Shown here piece after piece: positions 55,954-64,000 of a stretch of DNA of 64,000 nt. The stretch lies in NCBI GenBank assembly GCA_029263295.1, contig JAJCXT010000029.1, positions 26,832 through 90,831 of the forward strand. The letters run 5' to 3'. Origin of the DNA: Acidobacteriota bacterium. Lineage in GTDB: Bacteria; Acidobacteriota; UBA890; WLXD01. Under the pieces are notes generated by a model that was given only the letters and a program-made list of their open reading frames with translations, made no database searches and was not told the origin of the DNA. The position numbers were made by a program, and so were the translations under genes. Position 1 is the stretch's first letter. Every line of letters begins with the position of its first letter.

Positions 55954-56001
55954 CGGAACGTTTGCCACGAAATACTGCTTATGCCGGGTAATCGTACTGT
56001 A

Positions 56002-56015
56002 ATTGTGTACGATAC
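56002..56015. promoter_or_regulatory. GntR operator, site 2
   Basis: ATTGTGTACGATAC matches site 1 (ATCGTATACGATAC, 55941-55954) at 12 of 14 positions and lies 70 nt before the start of the divergent gene. Confidence 0.6.
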
Positions 56016-56084
56016 TGCGCCCACTCCGAATCCTGCCCGCCCGTCAATCCATGCAAGCCTCCAAGCTCGGAAGGAAGAACCATC

Positions 56085-56642
56085 ATGCCTACTCATCTCA
56101 TGACTTCTGCGGCCCTGCTGGCGCTCGCCGCCATCGGCGTCCCCGGAGCCCAACAGGCTGCAACGAGAGCAGATTTCGAAGCGCTGGTCGGCTATTTCGC
56201 CTCAGAGAGCGCTACGTGGCAGCAGGATAACGCTGACCCGGGCGACGGCGAAGCGAAGCGCTGGGTTCGCCGCCATCGAGTGGCTCCGGACTCTTCGAGT
56301 GCCGAGGTAGTCGCGATCTACGGCGAGGGCCGCTGCGAGTTAGTGACCACTTTCGAGACCCGCTGGTTGCCCGAGGACAACACGATCTCGGTCAAGGGTC
56401 GTACGGCCAGCGGGCTCGAGACGACGGGCACAGTCGAGGTTCTCGGTGGGTCACGCTACCTGATGACCATCCGGGTTGCTCTTCCCGACGGTACCGAGCT
56501 GAGAATGCGCGATACGACAGATCTGTCGGAACCCGATTCCGCCGCCACCAATGCGGAGCGTTGGACCGGCGACGGGTGGGTCCAGCTCGATTCCGTGACG
56601 TGGCGGCGCGCCCCCGCGGACGCGTGGTGTCGGCCTGATTAG
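56085..56642 (+). CDS. Small secreted protein controlled by the divergent GntR
   Basis: 185 aa with a signal peptide (LMTSAALLALAAIGVPGAQQ). GGAAG ribosome site upstream. The mature part is beta-rich (CELVTTFETRWLPEDNTISVKG, YLMTIRVALPDGTELRMRDT) and ends with an RWTGDGWVQLDSVTWRR segment, as in small periplasmic DUF1579-like proteins. No catalytic motif. The second GntR site upstream makes it the likely regulated gene. Confidence 0.8.
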   Translation: MPTHLMTSAALLALAAIGVPGAQQAATRADFEALVGYFASESATWQQDNADPGDGEAKRWVRRHRVAPDSSSAEVVAIYGEGRCELVTTFETRWLPEDNTISVKGRTASGLETTGTVEVLGGSRYLMTIRVALPDGTELRMRDTTDLSEPDSAATNAERWTGDGWVQLDSVTWRRAPADAWCRPD

Positions 56643-56934
56643 TCGCGCCAGAATGCGCGCCACCTCGGTCCGATCGGAGCCCTTGCCGCCCGACTATCGT
56701 TCGGTCGCTTCGCTGCTCCCGACTGACGGAGTGATTCCACCATTCGCAGCGGCCAGGACGATCACGATGCCGGGGTGATCCGGGGCCCGGCGTAGGCCGC
56801 GGGTGTTCACGCGCCGTGGCGGCGCTGAAGCAGCTTCGAAACGGTCTCAAGCGTGTGCTCAGCTCTTGTAGGTTGTCTACGGGTGAGATACCGTCGCGAC
56901 TTCCCCCCCACTGCAAGAAGCAGGAGGTTGTCCC
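56643..56934. other. Gene-free stretch
   Basis: 292 nt. No terminator or RNA gene is evident. It ends in a strong GGAGG ribosome site for the next gene. Confidence 0.4.
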
Positions 56935-58167
56935 GTGCGTTGGAATCACGTTTCGTTTGCGTTGGCCGCGGGCGCGGTGTTGCTCGGGAGTGCCTCCTCC
57001 CAGGCGCCGGTCCCGCTTGAGCCGCTGGGCGACGATCCCTCCTGGAGCGACGTCGGACCCCTCTGGTCGACTGACGGCGAGCGCATTGTGTTCAGCTCCA
57101 ATCGGTCGGGAAACCCCGAGGTATACGAGGTTCGCCCGGACGGTTCGGGTTTGGTGCAACTGACGAACGTGGGGCGGAGCACCCACTCTACCGACGTGTC
57201 AGCCGATGGCGGTGAGATGCTGCTGGAGTCGGACGCAAGCGGCGACCGGGAGATCTACGTACTGGCCGCGAACGGATCGGCCATGCGACGGCTCACACAT
57301 AACGACGGCCAGGATCGCCACGCCCAGTGGATGCCAGGGAACGAGCGCGTCGTTTTCGACTCGGACCGCGACGGCAACATCGATGTGTACTCGATGGATC
57401 ACGACGGCGGGGACCTTCGCCGTCTCACCTCCACTCCCGGCGCCGATCTCACGCCGATCCCGTCGCCCGACGGCACGCGTATCGTGTTCGGAAGCGACCG
57501 CACCGGCGACCGTGAACTCTTCATCATGTCGGCCGACGGCGGGGAGCCCGTGCAGCTCACGCACTCACCCGACTTCGACGGTTGGCCGCGCTGGTCGCCC
57601 GACGGCGAACGCATCGCGTTCACCTCCCGCCGCGACGGCGGGGATAGCGAGACCTATGTCATCAACGCGGACGGCACCGGTACGCGACGTCTCACCGAGA
57701 CCCCCGGCCTCGACTACATGCAGGACTGGTCGCCTGACGGTGGACAACTGGTGATCCGTTCCAACACTGGCGGCCGCGCCGGCCTGGAGATTCTCGACCT
57801 GGCCACCGGGAGTCGGCAACGCATAACGAATACCGGCCTGAGCCATTTCGCCCGGGTGGCTCGCGACGACGGAGTCGAGGTCGCGCTGCAACGACTGGCG
57901 GCTTCGCCAGGTGGGCCCCTCTACTTCCAGTATTCCGAGATTTTGCACTACTCGCTGCCGGCCCATGGTACGGATCCAGAAGTCATGGCGCGCGTTCTCG
58001 AGCAAGGTGTCGCCGCGTACCCGGAGCGCAGCGGCCAGATGGTGCGACTCGGCGATCTCTATCTGACACTCGGACGCAAGAGCGAGTCCGTGGCCATACT
58101 GGAGCGCGCAGTACGCCTTGCCGCAGACGGCGCGGATCTGGCTCTCTTGCGAGCCCGCGCCGACTAG
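56935..58167 (+). CDS. Secreted TolB-like beta-propeller protein with TPR tail
   Basis: 410 aa from a GTG with a strong upstream GGAGG. Signal peptide, then about six WD40-like PD40 blades of the TolB kind (SPDGTRIVFGSDRTGDRELF, SPDGERIAFTSRRDGG and relatives). The C-terminal ~80 residues hold a TPR-like helix pair (LGDLYLTLGRKSESVAILERAVRLA). A scaffold or binding protein rather than an enzyme; its partner is unknown. Confidence 0.9.
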   Translation: MRWNHVSFALAAGAVLLGSASSQAPVPLEPLGDDPSWSDVGPLWSTDGERIVFSSNRSGNPEVYEVRPDGSGLVQLTNVGRSTHSTDVSADGGEMLLESDASGDREIYVLAANGSAMRRLTHNDGQDRHAQWMPGNERVVFDSDRDGNIDVYSMDHDGGDLRRLTSTPGADLTPIPSPDGTRIVFGSDRTGDRELFIMSADGGEPVQLTHSPDFDGWPRWSPDGERIAFTSRRDGGDSETYVINADGTGTRRLTETPGLDYMQDWSPDGGQLVIRSNTGGRAGLEILDLATGSRQRITNTGLSHFARVARDDGVEVALQRLAASPGGPLYFQYSEILHYSLPAHGTDPEVMARVLEQGVAAYPERSGQMVRLGDLYLTLGRKSESVAILERAVRLAADGADLALLRARAD

Positions 58168-58203
58168 TTCTTGACGCTCGGCCACGGGCCGGAACACGAA
58201 GCC

Positions 58204-58316
58204 GCTACGCCAGCGGCGCCCAGGCGGGTCGCCGCGCCGAACCCTATGGAGATGCCGACCATGAGTTTGCCGCAGCCCACGAGAGCGGCGAACAGGCCGA
58301 GGTTCGGTACGACGAG
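58204..58316 (-). pseudogene. Fragment of a DoxX-like gene
   Basis: The minus strand encodes 37 residues (LVVPNLGLFAALVG...MVGISIGFGAATRLGAAG) that match the C-terminal DoxX half of the protein at 37144-38121 in all but about four positions. The nucleotide match (about 83% by eye) stops abruptly at both ends. Confidence 0.8.
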
Positions 58317-58378
58317 CCGGTGACCACCTCGGTCCAGGTCCCAGGCTCCACCGAGGGCATCAAAACTACCGCCTGCGT

Positions 58379-58395
58379 CCCTTGCGACGCAAGGG
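58379..58395. repeat. 17-bp perfect palindrome
   Basis: CCCTTGCG-A-CGCAAGGG between the DoxX fragment and the next gene. No T-run follows, so it is more likely a protein site or a recombination scar than a terminator. Confidence 0.5.
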
Positions 58396-58532
58396 GAAAG
58401 ATCGCACCGCTGCCTCCTCTACGAGGGTCGCTCTTTCGCGGTGTTTGCGCTCAGTCTCCCCTGGTGTCACCATGGGAACAATTGGCATCGCCACTAGGCG
58501 TTCGCACGCAATTCCCCACTTGATCGGATCCG

Positions 58533-60152
58533 ATGCCACAACCCATGGCCTGCCGCGGCGCGGAGCACGAGTCTGCGACGACTCGCAGACTCGCGGTCCT
58601 GTTGACCACGGTTGGGCTGATCAGTGGTTTCAGCGAACGCACGGTGACGGCTCAGGGAATCGACCCGTCCCCCTACGCGCTCGTAGGCACGGCGACCCAG
58701 GCGGGGGGGCCGGTTGCGTGGCCCGACGGCGCACCCGCCGAAACCAAACTGGAGCGGATCCTCGAGGCCTGGGCCATGGATGACGGCTTTGCCGGTGCGG
58801 TGATCGCCACCCGAGCAAGCAAGACGGTGCTGGCTCGCGGCTTCGGGATGGCGAGCTATGAGCACGGAGTTCCCAATACGGCCGCGACACGATTCCCAAC
58901 TGGCTATCTGGCCCGGCAATTCACCGCGGCGCTGATCGGGCGCCTGGCGGACCGAGGACTAGTTGAGTTGGATCGCACCGTCGGGGAGTACGTTCCGATA
59001 ACCGGGCCGGCCTCCCGCCCGACATTGCGCCAGTTGTTGGCCAACGTATCCGGACTCCAGCAGAACTTGTTTCTGTACACCGACAAGAGTCCCGCCGACG
59101 CTTTTGTCGACCTGCGCGAGCTACTCGACGCCGCCTCGCAGGCCGAGATGCTCGCAGAGCCCGGCCAGTCGTACGAGTTCTCGGGGCCCGAAGGCTCGTC
59201 GGTCGATGGGATCCTGCTGGCTGCCGTGATCGAGCACGTCGCCGGGACACCGTTATCGGTCGCCATGCGACGCGAGGTGCTGGAGCCGTTGGGGATGATG
59301 GACACTGGATTCCTGCACCCTCGAGCGACCGTCAAGGGCCTGGCTGCGCCCTACATGCGATTGTTCGGTCGGCTCGAGCCCTACCCTTCCACGGACTACA
59401 GCTACCTGCCCGGCGCCGGCGACATGTTCTCCACGGTGGCCGACCTGGAACGGTTCTTCCGGCTCGTTCTCGCCGAACGGGCGCTCGGAGAGGCAGTGCG
59501 AGAGGCCGTGCGCGCCTCACTGGGGCCGATCGAGTTCAGCGTCGTCGATGGCGCGTTGGTTCGTGATGCCGGTGATGCTGGCAAAGCGCCTCGACACCGC
59601 TACGTCGACAGCAACGGCTGGATGCGGGGTAGCTCAATACTGTTGTCCTACTACCCCGAGCGCGGTGATCTCCTCGTCGTTCTGAGCAATGTGCATCGGG
59701 GCGCTCAGGTTTACGACATACGGCGCCGCTGGACGCGGCTTCTCTTCGATCTGCCCGTGGGGCTGCCACTCCCAAAGATGCGCAAGAGTTTCTGGCAACT
59801 GGCTCTCTCCGCAGACCCGGGCGGCGCCGCAGCCCGTTACCGCGAGCTAGCGGGTACCGCGGGCGGCGCGGACCTGCCGCTGCGTGACGAGATCATGTTT
59901 CACATTCGCGAGCTCCGGCGCCGCGGAGCACTCGATCAGGCGCTCGCTATCGCCGACGTGTACGTGGCCCTGGAGCCCGACTTCTGGCTGGCACACTGGG
60001 AGATGGGAGAGGTGCTTCGTGCGCGTGACGCCCACGAGGCGGCGCAGAACGCCTACCTCCGAGCACTCCAACTGGACGTGCCGCTCGGCCGCGAACGCCA
60101 ATTCATGGAGCAATTCCTCGCCCGATTCTCCCCACCGGAACAAGAAACATGA
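58533..60152 (+). CDS. Beta-lactamase-fold protein with lost active site (pseudo-enzyme) plus TPR
   Basis: 539 aa with a signal peptide. The fold aligns along its length with the intact hydrolase at 31337-33028, but the SxxK motif is Y125-L-A-R128 (from GYLARQFTAA against SVSKEFTAA), the YxN motif is replaced (YEFSGPEG) and no HGG triad is visible. So it should not hydrolyse substrates by the usual mechanism. The C-terminal ~100 residues carry a TPR-like helix pair (ALAIADVYVALEPDFWLAHWEMGEVL). It is coupled by an ATGA overlap to the truncated hydrolase gene. Confidence 0.8.
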   Translation: MPQPMACRGAEHESATTRRLAVLLTTVGLISGFSERTVTAQGIDPSPYALVGTATQAGGPVAWPDGAPAETKLERILEAWAMDDGFAGAVIATRASKTVLARGFGMASYEHGVPNTAATRFPTGYLARQFTAALIGRLADRGLVELDRTVGEYVPITGPASRPTLRQLLANVSGLQQNLFLYTDKSPADAFVDLRELLDAASQAEMLAEPGQSYEFSGPEGSSVDGILLAAVIEHVAGTPLSVAMRREVLEPLGMMDTGFLHPRATVKGLAAPYMRLFGRLEPYPSTDYSYLPGAGDMFSTVADLERFFRLVLAERALGEAVREAVRASLGPIEFSVVDGALVRDAGDAGKAPRHRYVDSNGWMRGSSILLSYYPERGDLLVVLSNVHRGAQVYDIRRRWTRLLFDLPVGLPLPKMRKSFWQLALSADPGGAAARYRELAGTAGGADLPLRDEIMFHIRELRRRGALDQALAIADVYVALEPDFWLAHWEMGEVLRARDAHEAAQNAYLRALQLDVPLGRERQFMEQFLARFSPPEQET

Positions 60153-60469
60153 TCAACGTCGACATCCCGCACCGGACCACTGCGACCGAACGCGTCGCCC
60201 GGCGTTTCATATCTCTTTTCGCGGCCGTCCTTGTCCTGGCTACGCCTTTGTCTGCGCGCGCCCAGGAGAGTGCGGCGGGGTTCCCGATCCTCCGGATCCA
60301 GAACGTCAACATAGGCGCGGCGGACGGTTGTGACCTCGCGGCGACGCTGTACTCCGGCAGGTCGGAAGCGCCTGGGCTTCTCCTCTTCCATCAGTTCGGC
60401 ACGGGACAACGGTGGAACCTGGAAACAGACATCGCTGCCTGGATCGGACGCGCCGTGTCGAATCGCTAG
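60149..60469 (+). pseudogene. Truncated alpha/beta-hydrolase N-terminus
   Basis: 106 codons: a signal peptide, then GCDLAATLYSG and GLLLFHQFGTGQRW, the typical start of dienelactone-hydrolase-like proteins. The frame ends before any nucleophile elbow. Its ATG overlaps the upstream stop (ATGA), so it was once part of that operon. Confidence 0.65.
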
Positions 60470-60544
60470 CTGCAAGGAGACGGACGTTCCCGCCGACCCA
60501 CTGCTCTCGCGGGACCGGTAAAGCTAGTTGCTTCCCCCACTGCA

Positions 60545-61127
60545 ATGGTCGACGTGATGTTCGAATCTCTTCTAGGCCTGAGTCTCCTGGTTCTTTCGCA
60601 GGACGCGTGCGCCATGCTCGAAACGACCTCCGCCGAAGCGCGGGCCGCCTTCGTACGCGGGGAGCGTCGACGGGGATTTCACACGCGCCAAGGTCCATTT
60701 GGCTCATCTACTCCTCCTTCAGGGGCGGGCCGAAGCGGCGAGGGCGATCCTCGCTGACATCGCGAGGTCAACTGACCCCGCGACCCGTCGGGTGGGGCTG
60801 TTTCACACCGTTGTCGCGGACCTCGATGCCTCGAGACTGGAGGCCGCGCTCGAAACCGCCGATGCGTTGGTCGCGCTGGATACGCAGCTAGGCGATCCGT
60901 TCCAGCTTGGCAACGCACACGAAGTTCGCGGCCTGGTCTTGCGCCAAATGGGGCGCCGCGTGGCTGCGATCGAGGCATTTGCTCAGGCGGCCCAGATTCT
61001 CGAAACGTCCGACCTGCCCGACGGGGCCAAGCGACGCCAGGCGCGGCGCACGGCCCGCGAGACCGCAATCACCACGGCGCTAACGGGCGACGCTGACGCA
61101 GCGCAGCGGGCCGAGTCGCTCAGGTAG
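60545..61127 (+). pseudogene. Frameshifted TPR-protein remnant
   Basis: A hydrophobic start followed by TSAEARAAFVRGER in one frame continues, after a +1/-2 shift near 60670, as FTRAKVHLAHLLLLQGRAEAARAIL and several TPR-like helices to a stop at 61127. Neither frame alone encodes a sensible protein. Confidence 0.6.
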
Positions 61128-61163
61128 CACAGCGCCCGAAGCCGCTCGTGCAAGAGGCCTCGG

Positions 61164-61453
61164 GGTACTGTCAACTTGAGGACGCGACGCTCGGAGTCGG
61201 CGCCGGCGCCGGCGAAGCCTCCGAGCGCAGTCCGGACCGAAACTTCGCGCACCAGAGTCGGGTCGACTCGTGCGAGACGATGATCCCTCGTTCCGCCAGG
61301 AGATCTTCGACGTCTCGGAGGCTCAAGCCAAACCGGTGATACAGCCACACGGCGTGGCTGATGATTTCTGGAGGCAACCGATGCCCGTGGTAGCTCAGCC
61401 GATCGTTGCTCATCGGCGGACTCTGCCAGCCTGCCGGCCAACTTGACGGTGCC
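61164..61453 (-). mobile_element. Internally deleted IS6-like element (MITE-like)
   Basis: 290 bp bounded by imperfect 15-bp terminal inverted repeats (GGTACTGTCAACTTG at 61164; GGCACCGTCAAGTTG read inward from 61453; 12/15 match). The transposase start at 61413 lies 40 nt inside one end. Only about 75 codons remain before the sequence jumps to the other terminus. No 8-bp target duplication is visible. Confidence 0.75.
61180..61413 (-). pseudogene. IS6-family transposase, N-terminal fragment
   Basis: MSNDRLSYHGHRLPPEIISH, then AVWLYHRFGLSLRDVEDLLA and ERGIIVSHEST are diagnostic of IS6/IS26-family transposase N-termini. Soon after WCAKF the best continuation (GPDCARRLRRRRR) is in another frame. 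The catalytic DDE domain is absent, so the protein is inactive. Confidence 0.85.
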
Positions 61454-61586
61454 ACGGCAGGTCCCACCGCGCCGACCCAGCCGCAGACAAGCGAGACCTT
61501 CCGTCGAAAAACCAAACGGAGCGGCGTTACCGAAGAACTACACCTTCGCTCGCAGCCACGGGGCTGCAGCTCCGAGGACGCATAGC

Positions 61587-62555
61587 GTGAACGAAAAGAC
61601 CGTGTTCATCGGCACGAGCGCACAGGCTGCTGCCGTCCGCGATCAGGTTCGCAGGATTGCCCGTTATGAGGAGCCCGTACTGATCGTGGGGGAAACTGGA
61701 GTGGGCAAGAGCCTGGCGGCCGCCATGGTGCACGAGTGCAGCGGCCGCGCAGCGCGAGAATTCCACTACGTTAACTGCGCCGCGCTCGCTGAGAGCACAT
61801 TAATGTCGGAACTCTTCGGCCACTCGCGTGGTGCGTTTACCGGCGCACACGCCAACCGCCGCGGCCTCATCGCCCACGCGAACGGATCAACAATCGTTCT
61901 CGACGAGGTGACGGAGACCTCCGCGACCTTCCAGGCGAGCCTCCTGCACACCGTGGACAATGGAGAGGTGCGCCCGGTCGGCGCCGACACCGCCTTTCGC
62001 GTTGACGTGCGTTTCGTAGCAACGACCAACTGCGATCCGGCAGCAGCGGCAGCCAACGGAACGTTTCGGTTTGATCTCCTGCAGCGACTCTCGGCCTTTG
62101 TTGTCAGTATTCCGCCGCTGCGCGAGCGCACCGCCGACACGCGACTGCTCGCCGAGCACTTCCTGGACGAGATTGCCGTCCTCTACGGCGCGCCAACGAA
62201 CCTCAGCGTGGGAGCCCAGAATTCGATCTGCCGCTTGCCGCTACGCGGCAACGCCCGTGAGCTGAGACATCTCTTGCTGCAGGCGCACGCCTCGTGCGCC
62301 GGAGACGCTCTGTGCCGCAAGCACGTCGAGGCCGCGTGTGCCTCACGACTCTCGCCCGACGGGGTCGGGTCCGAAGCTGACCTAGTGCCGTACGCTGAAC
62401 ATGTGCGCGGGCACCTCGCCCTTGCGATCGATGTCAGTGGCGGCAACCTCACGAAAGCAGCGCGGCTACTCAAGCTCCCACGAAGCACCCTTCGCCACTA
62501 CCTCACAAAGTACGGTGTTGTAAACCGGGCTACTGGGAGAGCAGCGAGAGCATGA
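61587..62555 (+). CDS. Sigma-54-interacting AAA+ activator with Fis-type HTH, no receiver domain
   Basis: 322 aa from a GTG with GAGGA 8 nt upstream; the frame is open back into the IS6-like element. Walker A GETGVGKS, the sigma-54 contact loop GAFTGA, Walker B TIVLDEV, arginine-finger region FRFDLLQRLSAFVVSIPPLRER and sensor-2-like GNARELRHLL are all present. The C-terminus is a Fis-type HTH (NLTKAARLLKLPRSTLRHYL). There is no N-terminal sensory domain, so activity must be controlled otherwise, as in PspF. Its stop overlaps the sigma-factor start (ATGA). Confidence 0.92.
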   Translation: MNEKTVFIGTSAQAAAVRDQVRRIARYEEPVLIVGETGVGKSLAAAMVHECSGRAAREFHYVNCAALAESTLMSELFGHSRGAFTGAHANRRGLIAHANGSTIVLDEVTETSATFQASLLHTVDNGEVRPVGADTAFRVDVRFVATTNCDPAAAAANGTFRFDLLQRLSAFVVSIPPLRERTADTRLLAEHFLDEIAVLYGAPTNLSVGAQNSICRLPLRGNARELRHLLLQAHASCAGDALCRKHVEAACASRLSPDGVGSEADLVPYAEHVRGHLALAIDVSGGNLTKAARLLKLPRSTLRHYLTKYGVVNRATGRAARA

Positions 62556-63166
62556 ACTACTCAATGAGCGCAACCACCCGCTATAGTCTTGGGCAATCGC
62601 ACATCCTTTGGGGTCCCCTCCAGTCCGATGAGAGAACGGCACGAGTGCAGGACATGCTGGCGGAAGCGTGGAAGACGTACGTCGGACGCTGGGTCGCCTA
62701 TGCGACGCAGCTCACGCGAGATCCCGACAAGGCCCAGGAGATCGTGCAGGATGCCGTCACGAGGACGATCGCGGCGGATCCGACCCTCGAGAATCTGACC
62801 GATGCGAACGCGTACGTAAGGCAGGCGATCCGCACGACAGCGACCTCGGGTTGGCGGCGGGCCTCCAAGACGACGGAGCTTGACGGCGACATCCTGGACG
62901 ACGGGGCTGATCCCCTTCAGCAGATGCTCACGGCAAGTGCCCACCAGACGCACAGGGGCTTGGCGAAGCGCCTGATGACGGCGGTGGACACGCTGCCCGA
63001 GGAAAACCGACGCGTGATCAGGATGCGCTTCTTTCACGTCCCGCGAATGAAGCTGCGCGAGATCGCGATGATCGAGGGCAAAGCTGTATCCACTATCCAC
63101 AGCCGGGTCCAGAGCGGTTTCAGACAGCTTGCGGCTGAACTTCGGAAGGACGACGATGCATCCTGA
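62552..63166 (+). CDS. Sigma-70-family (ECF-like) RNA polymerase sigma factor
   Basis: 204 aa. Region 2 (WVAYATQLTRDPDKAQEIVQDAVTRTI) and region 4 (TLPEENRRVIRMRFFHVPRMKLREIAMIEGKAVSTIHSRVQSGFRQL) are recognisable; the linker is short. The N-terminal ~35 residues are extra and later starts (62567) are possible. Coupled by ATGA to the AAA+ activator upstream and overlapping the anti-sigma gene downstream. Confidence 0.85.
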   Translation: MNYSMSATTRYSLGQSHILWGPLQSDERTARVQDMLAEAWKTYVGRWVAYATQLTRDPDKAQEIVQDAVTRTIAADPTLENLTDANAYVRQAIRTTATSGWRRASKTTELDGDILDDGADPLQQMLTASAHQTHRGLAKRLMTAVDTLPEENRRVIRMRFFHVPRMKLREIAMIEGKAVSTIHSRVQSGFRQLAAELRKDDDAS

Positions 63167-63944
63167 TCCCGAGGCGATCATCGAGTGCGCGCTCGGCGAA
63201 CTGCCGGATCCAGAACGGACAATCATCGAGGAACACTGCCAGACGTGCGCCGACTGTCGCGACGCCCTGGCCACCTCCTTGCTTCTCGGGCGAGTTCGCG
63301 ATGGAGGATTCGTCAATGCCAAAGGCCGATTGATCGCACCGCGGACCAAGTACATCGGAATCGCTGCCACCGCGTTGCTGACTGTGGGCCTGACCGCTTA
63401 CGCCCTGCGCTCCGGGTTCCGCACGAACGAAGATCTGGCTTCCAGCCAGCAAGGCGAAAGCCCGATCGAACTGACGTTGCGCCAGCAGTTGACGAGAACA
63501 GACGACGGGATTAGGGGCGAGATTGTGGCGGCGGGGCGTTTCTGGTTCCCCACCACCACTGCTACGACCTCCGGCGTGACCGGGAGTATACCGAGAGCAC
63601 TCGACGCGTTCGAAGCCGGCGACTTTGACTTGGCCGCGGCGCACCTGGCCAGCGATCGGAATCTGCCAGCGTTCGGCATTGAGTTGCTCGGCGCGAGCTT
63701 CTTCTACGCAGGCCGCACAGACGAGGCGATGACCGTTTTCGAGGACTTCCTCGGCCCCGCTGTGAACGCTGTAGAGCGTCCCGAGTCTTGGGACAGCTTC
63801 CGTAGCGCGGCCGTCTACTACCTGGCGCGGATGTACCTGGACGTCGGGCGGCCAGCCGACGCCACTCGGATCGCCCAGTTCGCTCTGGGCCGCGACGACC
63901 TGTGGGCGGACGCCGCCGAGTTTCTTCTCACTGACCCACGGTAG
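63156..63944 (+). CDS. Anti-sigma factor with zinc-finger and periplasmic TPR-like domain
   Basis: 262 aa from the ATG at 63156 (AGGA 5 nt upstream), overlapping the sigma-factor stop by 11 nt. The zinc-binding anti-sigma signature HxxxCxxC is in EEHCQTCADCRDAL (about residues 26-39). One transmembrane helix (IGIAATALLTVGLTAYAL, about residues 69-86). The outside part is helical and TPR-like (ALDAFEAGDFDLAAAHLASD, AAVYYLARMYLDVGRPADA). It should hold the sigma factor inactive until a periplasmic signal is sensed. Confidence 0.9.
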   Translation: MHPDPEAIIECALGELPDPERTIIEEHCQTCADCRDALATSLLLGRVRDGGFVNAKGRLIAPRTKYIGIAATALLTVGLTAYALRSGFRTNEDLASSQQGESPIELTLRQQLTRTDDGIRGEIVAAGRFWFPTTTATTSGVTGSIPRALDAFEAGDFDLAAAHLASDRNLPAFGIELLGASFFYAGRTDEAMTVFEDFLGPAVNAVERPESWDSFRSAAVYYLARMYLDVGRPADATRIAQFALGRDDLWADAAEFLLTDPR

Positions 63945-63949
63945 AGTGC

Positions 63950-64000
63950 AGCATCGGCGGGGGGGCCCCCATAACCCCGGGCCCCCCCCCCCACACCCCC
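63950..64000. other. Homopolymeric C/G tail, probable assembly artefact
   Basis: Runs of G and C (blocks of about 5-12) with two short interruptions end the window, unlike anything else in the sequence. No gene is present. Confidence 0.6.

Noticed and set aside
55920..56153. N-terminal extension of the GntR gene
   Set aside because: Would include a perfect 14-bp operator palindrome in coding sequence and is not part of the GntR fold.

Overview
This is a GC-rich (roughly two-thirds G+C) bacterial chromosome segment, probably a contig from an environmental genome. It is densely coded, with many 1-8 nt stop/start overlaps. Four large orphan FtsX/MacB-type permeases (three of them next to PadR regulators), the wreckage of a fifth, and secreted serine hydrolases, TolB-like propellers and amidohydrolases point to Acidobacteriota or a neighbouring phylum. 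That assignment is inference from gene content; no rRNA, tRNA or ribosomal protein gene was seen to confirm it. The first gene is cut by the window edge, and the last ~50 bases are G/C homopolymer runs that look like an assembly artefact.

Region 1 (1-7473) is an energy-metabolism operon: a 5'-truncated HdrA-like flavoprotein, an unrecognised 250-aa protein, a fused HdrC-HdrB-like iron-sulphur protein, EtfB, EtfA, a membrane cytochrome b/4Fe-4S/CCG protein of the EMO (ETF:menaquinone oxidoreductase) type, and a small winged-helix protein overlapping it. Together they would pass electrons from acyl-CoA-type dehydrogenases through ETF to the quinone pool, with an Hdr module coupled in.

Region 2 (7500-39300) is an accessory region: an SdpR/SdpI-like pair with a clear operator, a DUF4932-like lipoprotein, PadR-permease units, an imidazolonepropionase-like amidohydrolase, an RND/MMPL exporter, MscL, a HEATH-motif lipoprotein, a TetR-SDR pair, an orphan LolD/MacB-type ATPase, a DUF423 protein, a Ste24-like protease, a GNAT, a GFA-family protein, a beta-lactamase-fold hydrolase, a membrane protein/XRE pair and a DUF4199-DoxX-like protein. 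The promoter of that last gene shares its dyad operator with the nearby PadR/HAAS operon.

Region 3 (39500-58200) holds an alpha/beta hydrolase, an AraC regulator, a large hybrid sensor kinase translationally coupled to a REC-PAS-GGDEF-EAL protein, a two-lobed aspartic-protease-like protein, a soluble histidine kinase, a dienelactone-hydrolase-like enzyme, a GntR/FCD regulator facing a small secreted protein across two operator copies, and a TolB-like propeller.

Region 4 (58200-64000) is scarred: a DoxX gene fragment, a beta-lactamase-fold protein that has lost its catalytic residues, a truncated hydrolase, a frameshifted TPR remnant and an internally deleted IS6-like element. It ends with a compact module of a sigma-54-type AAA+ activator, a sigma-70-family (ECF-like) factor and a TPR-bearing anti-sigma factor.
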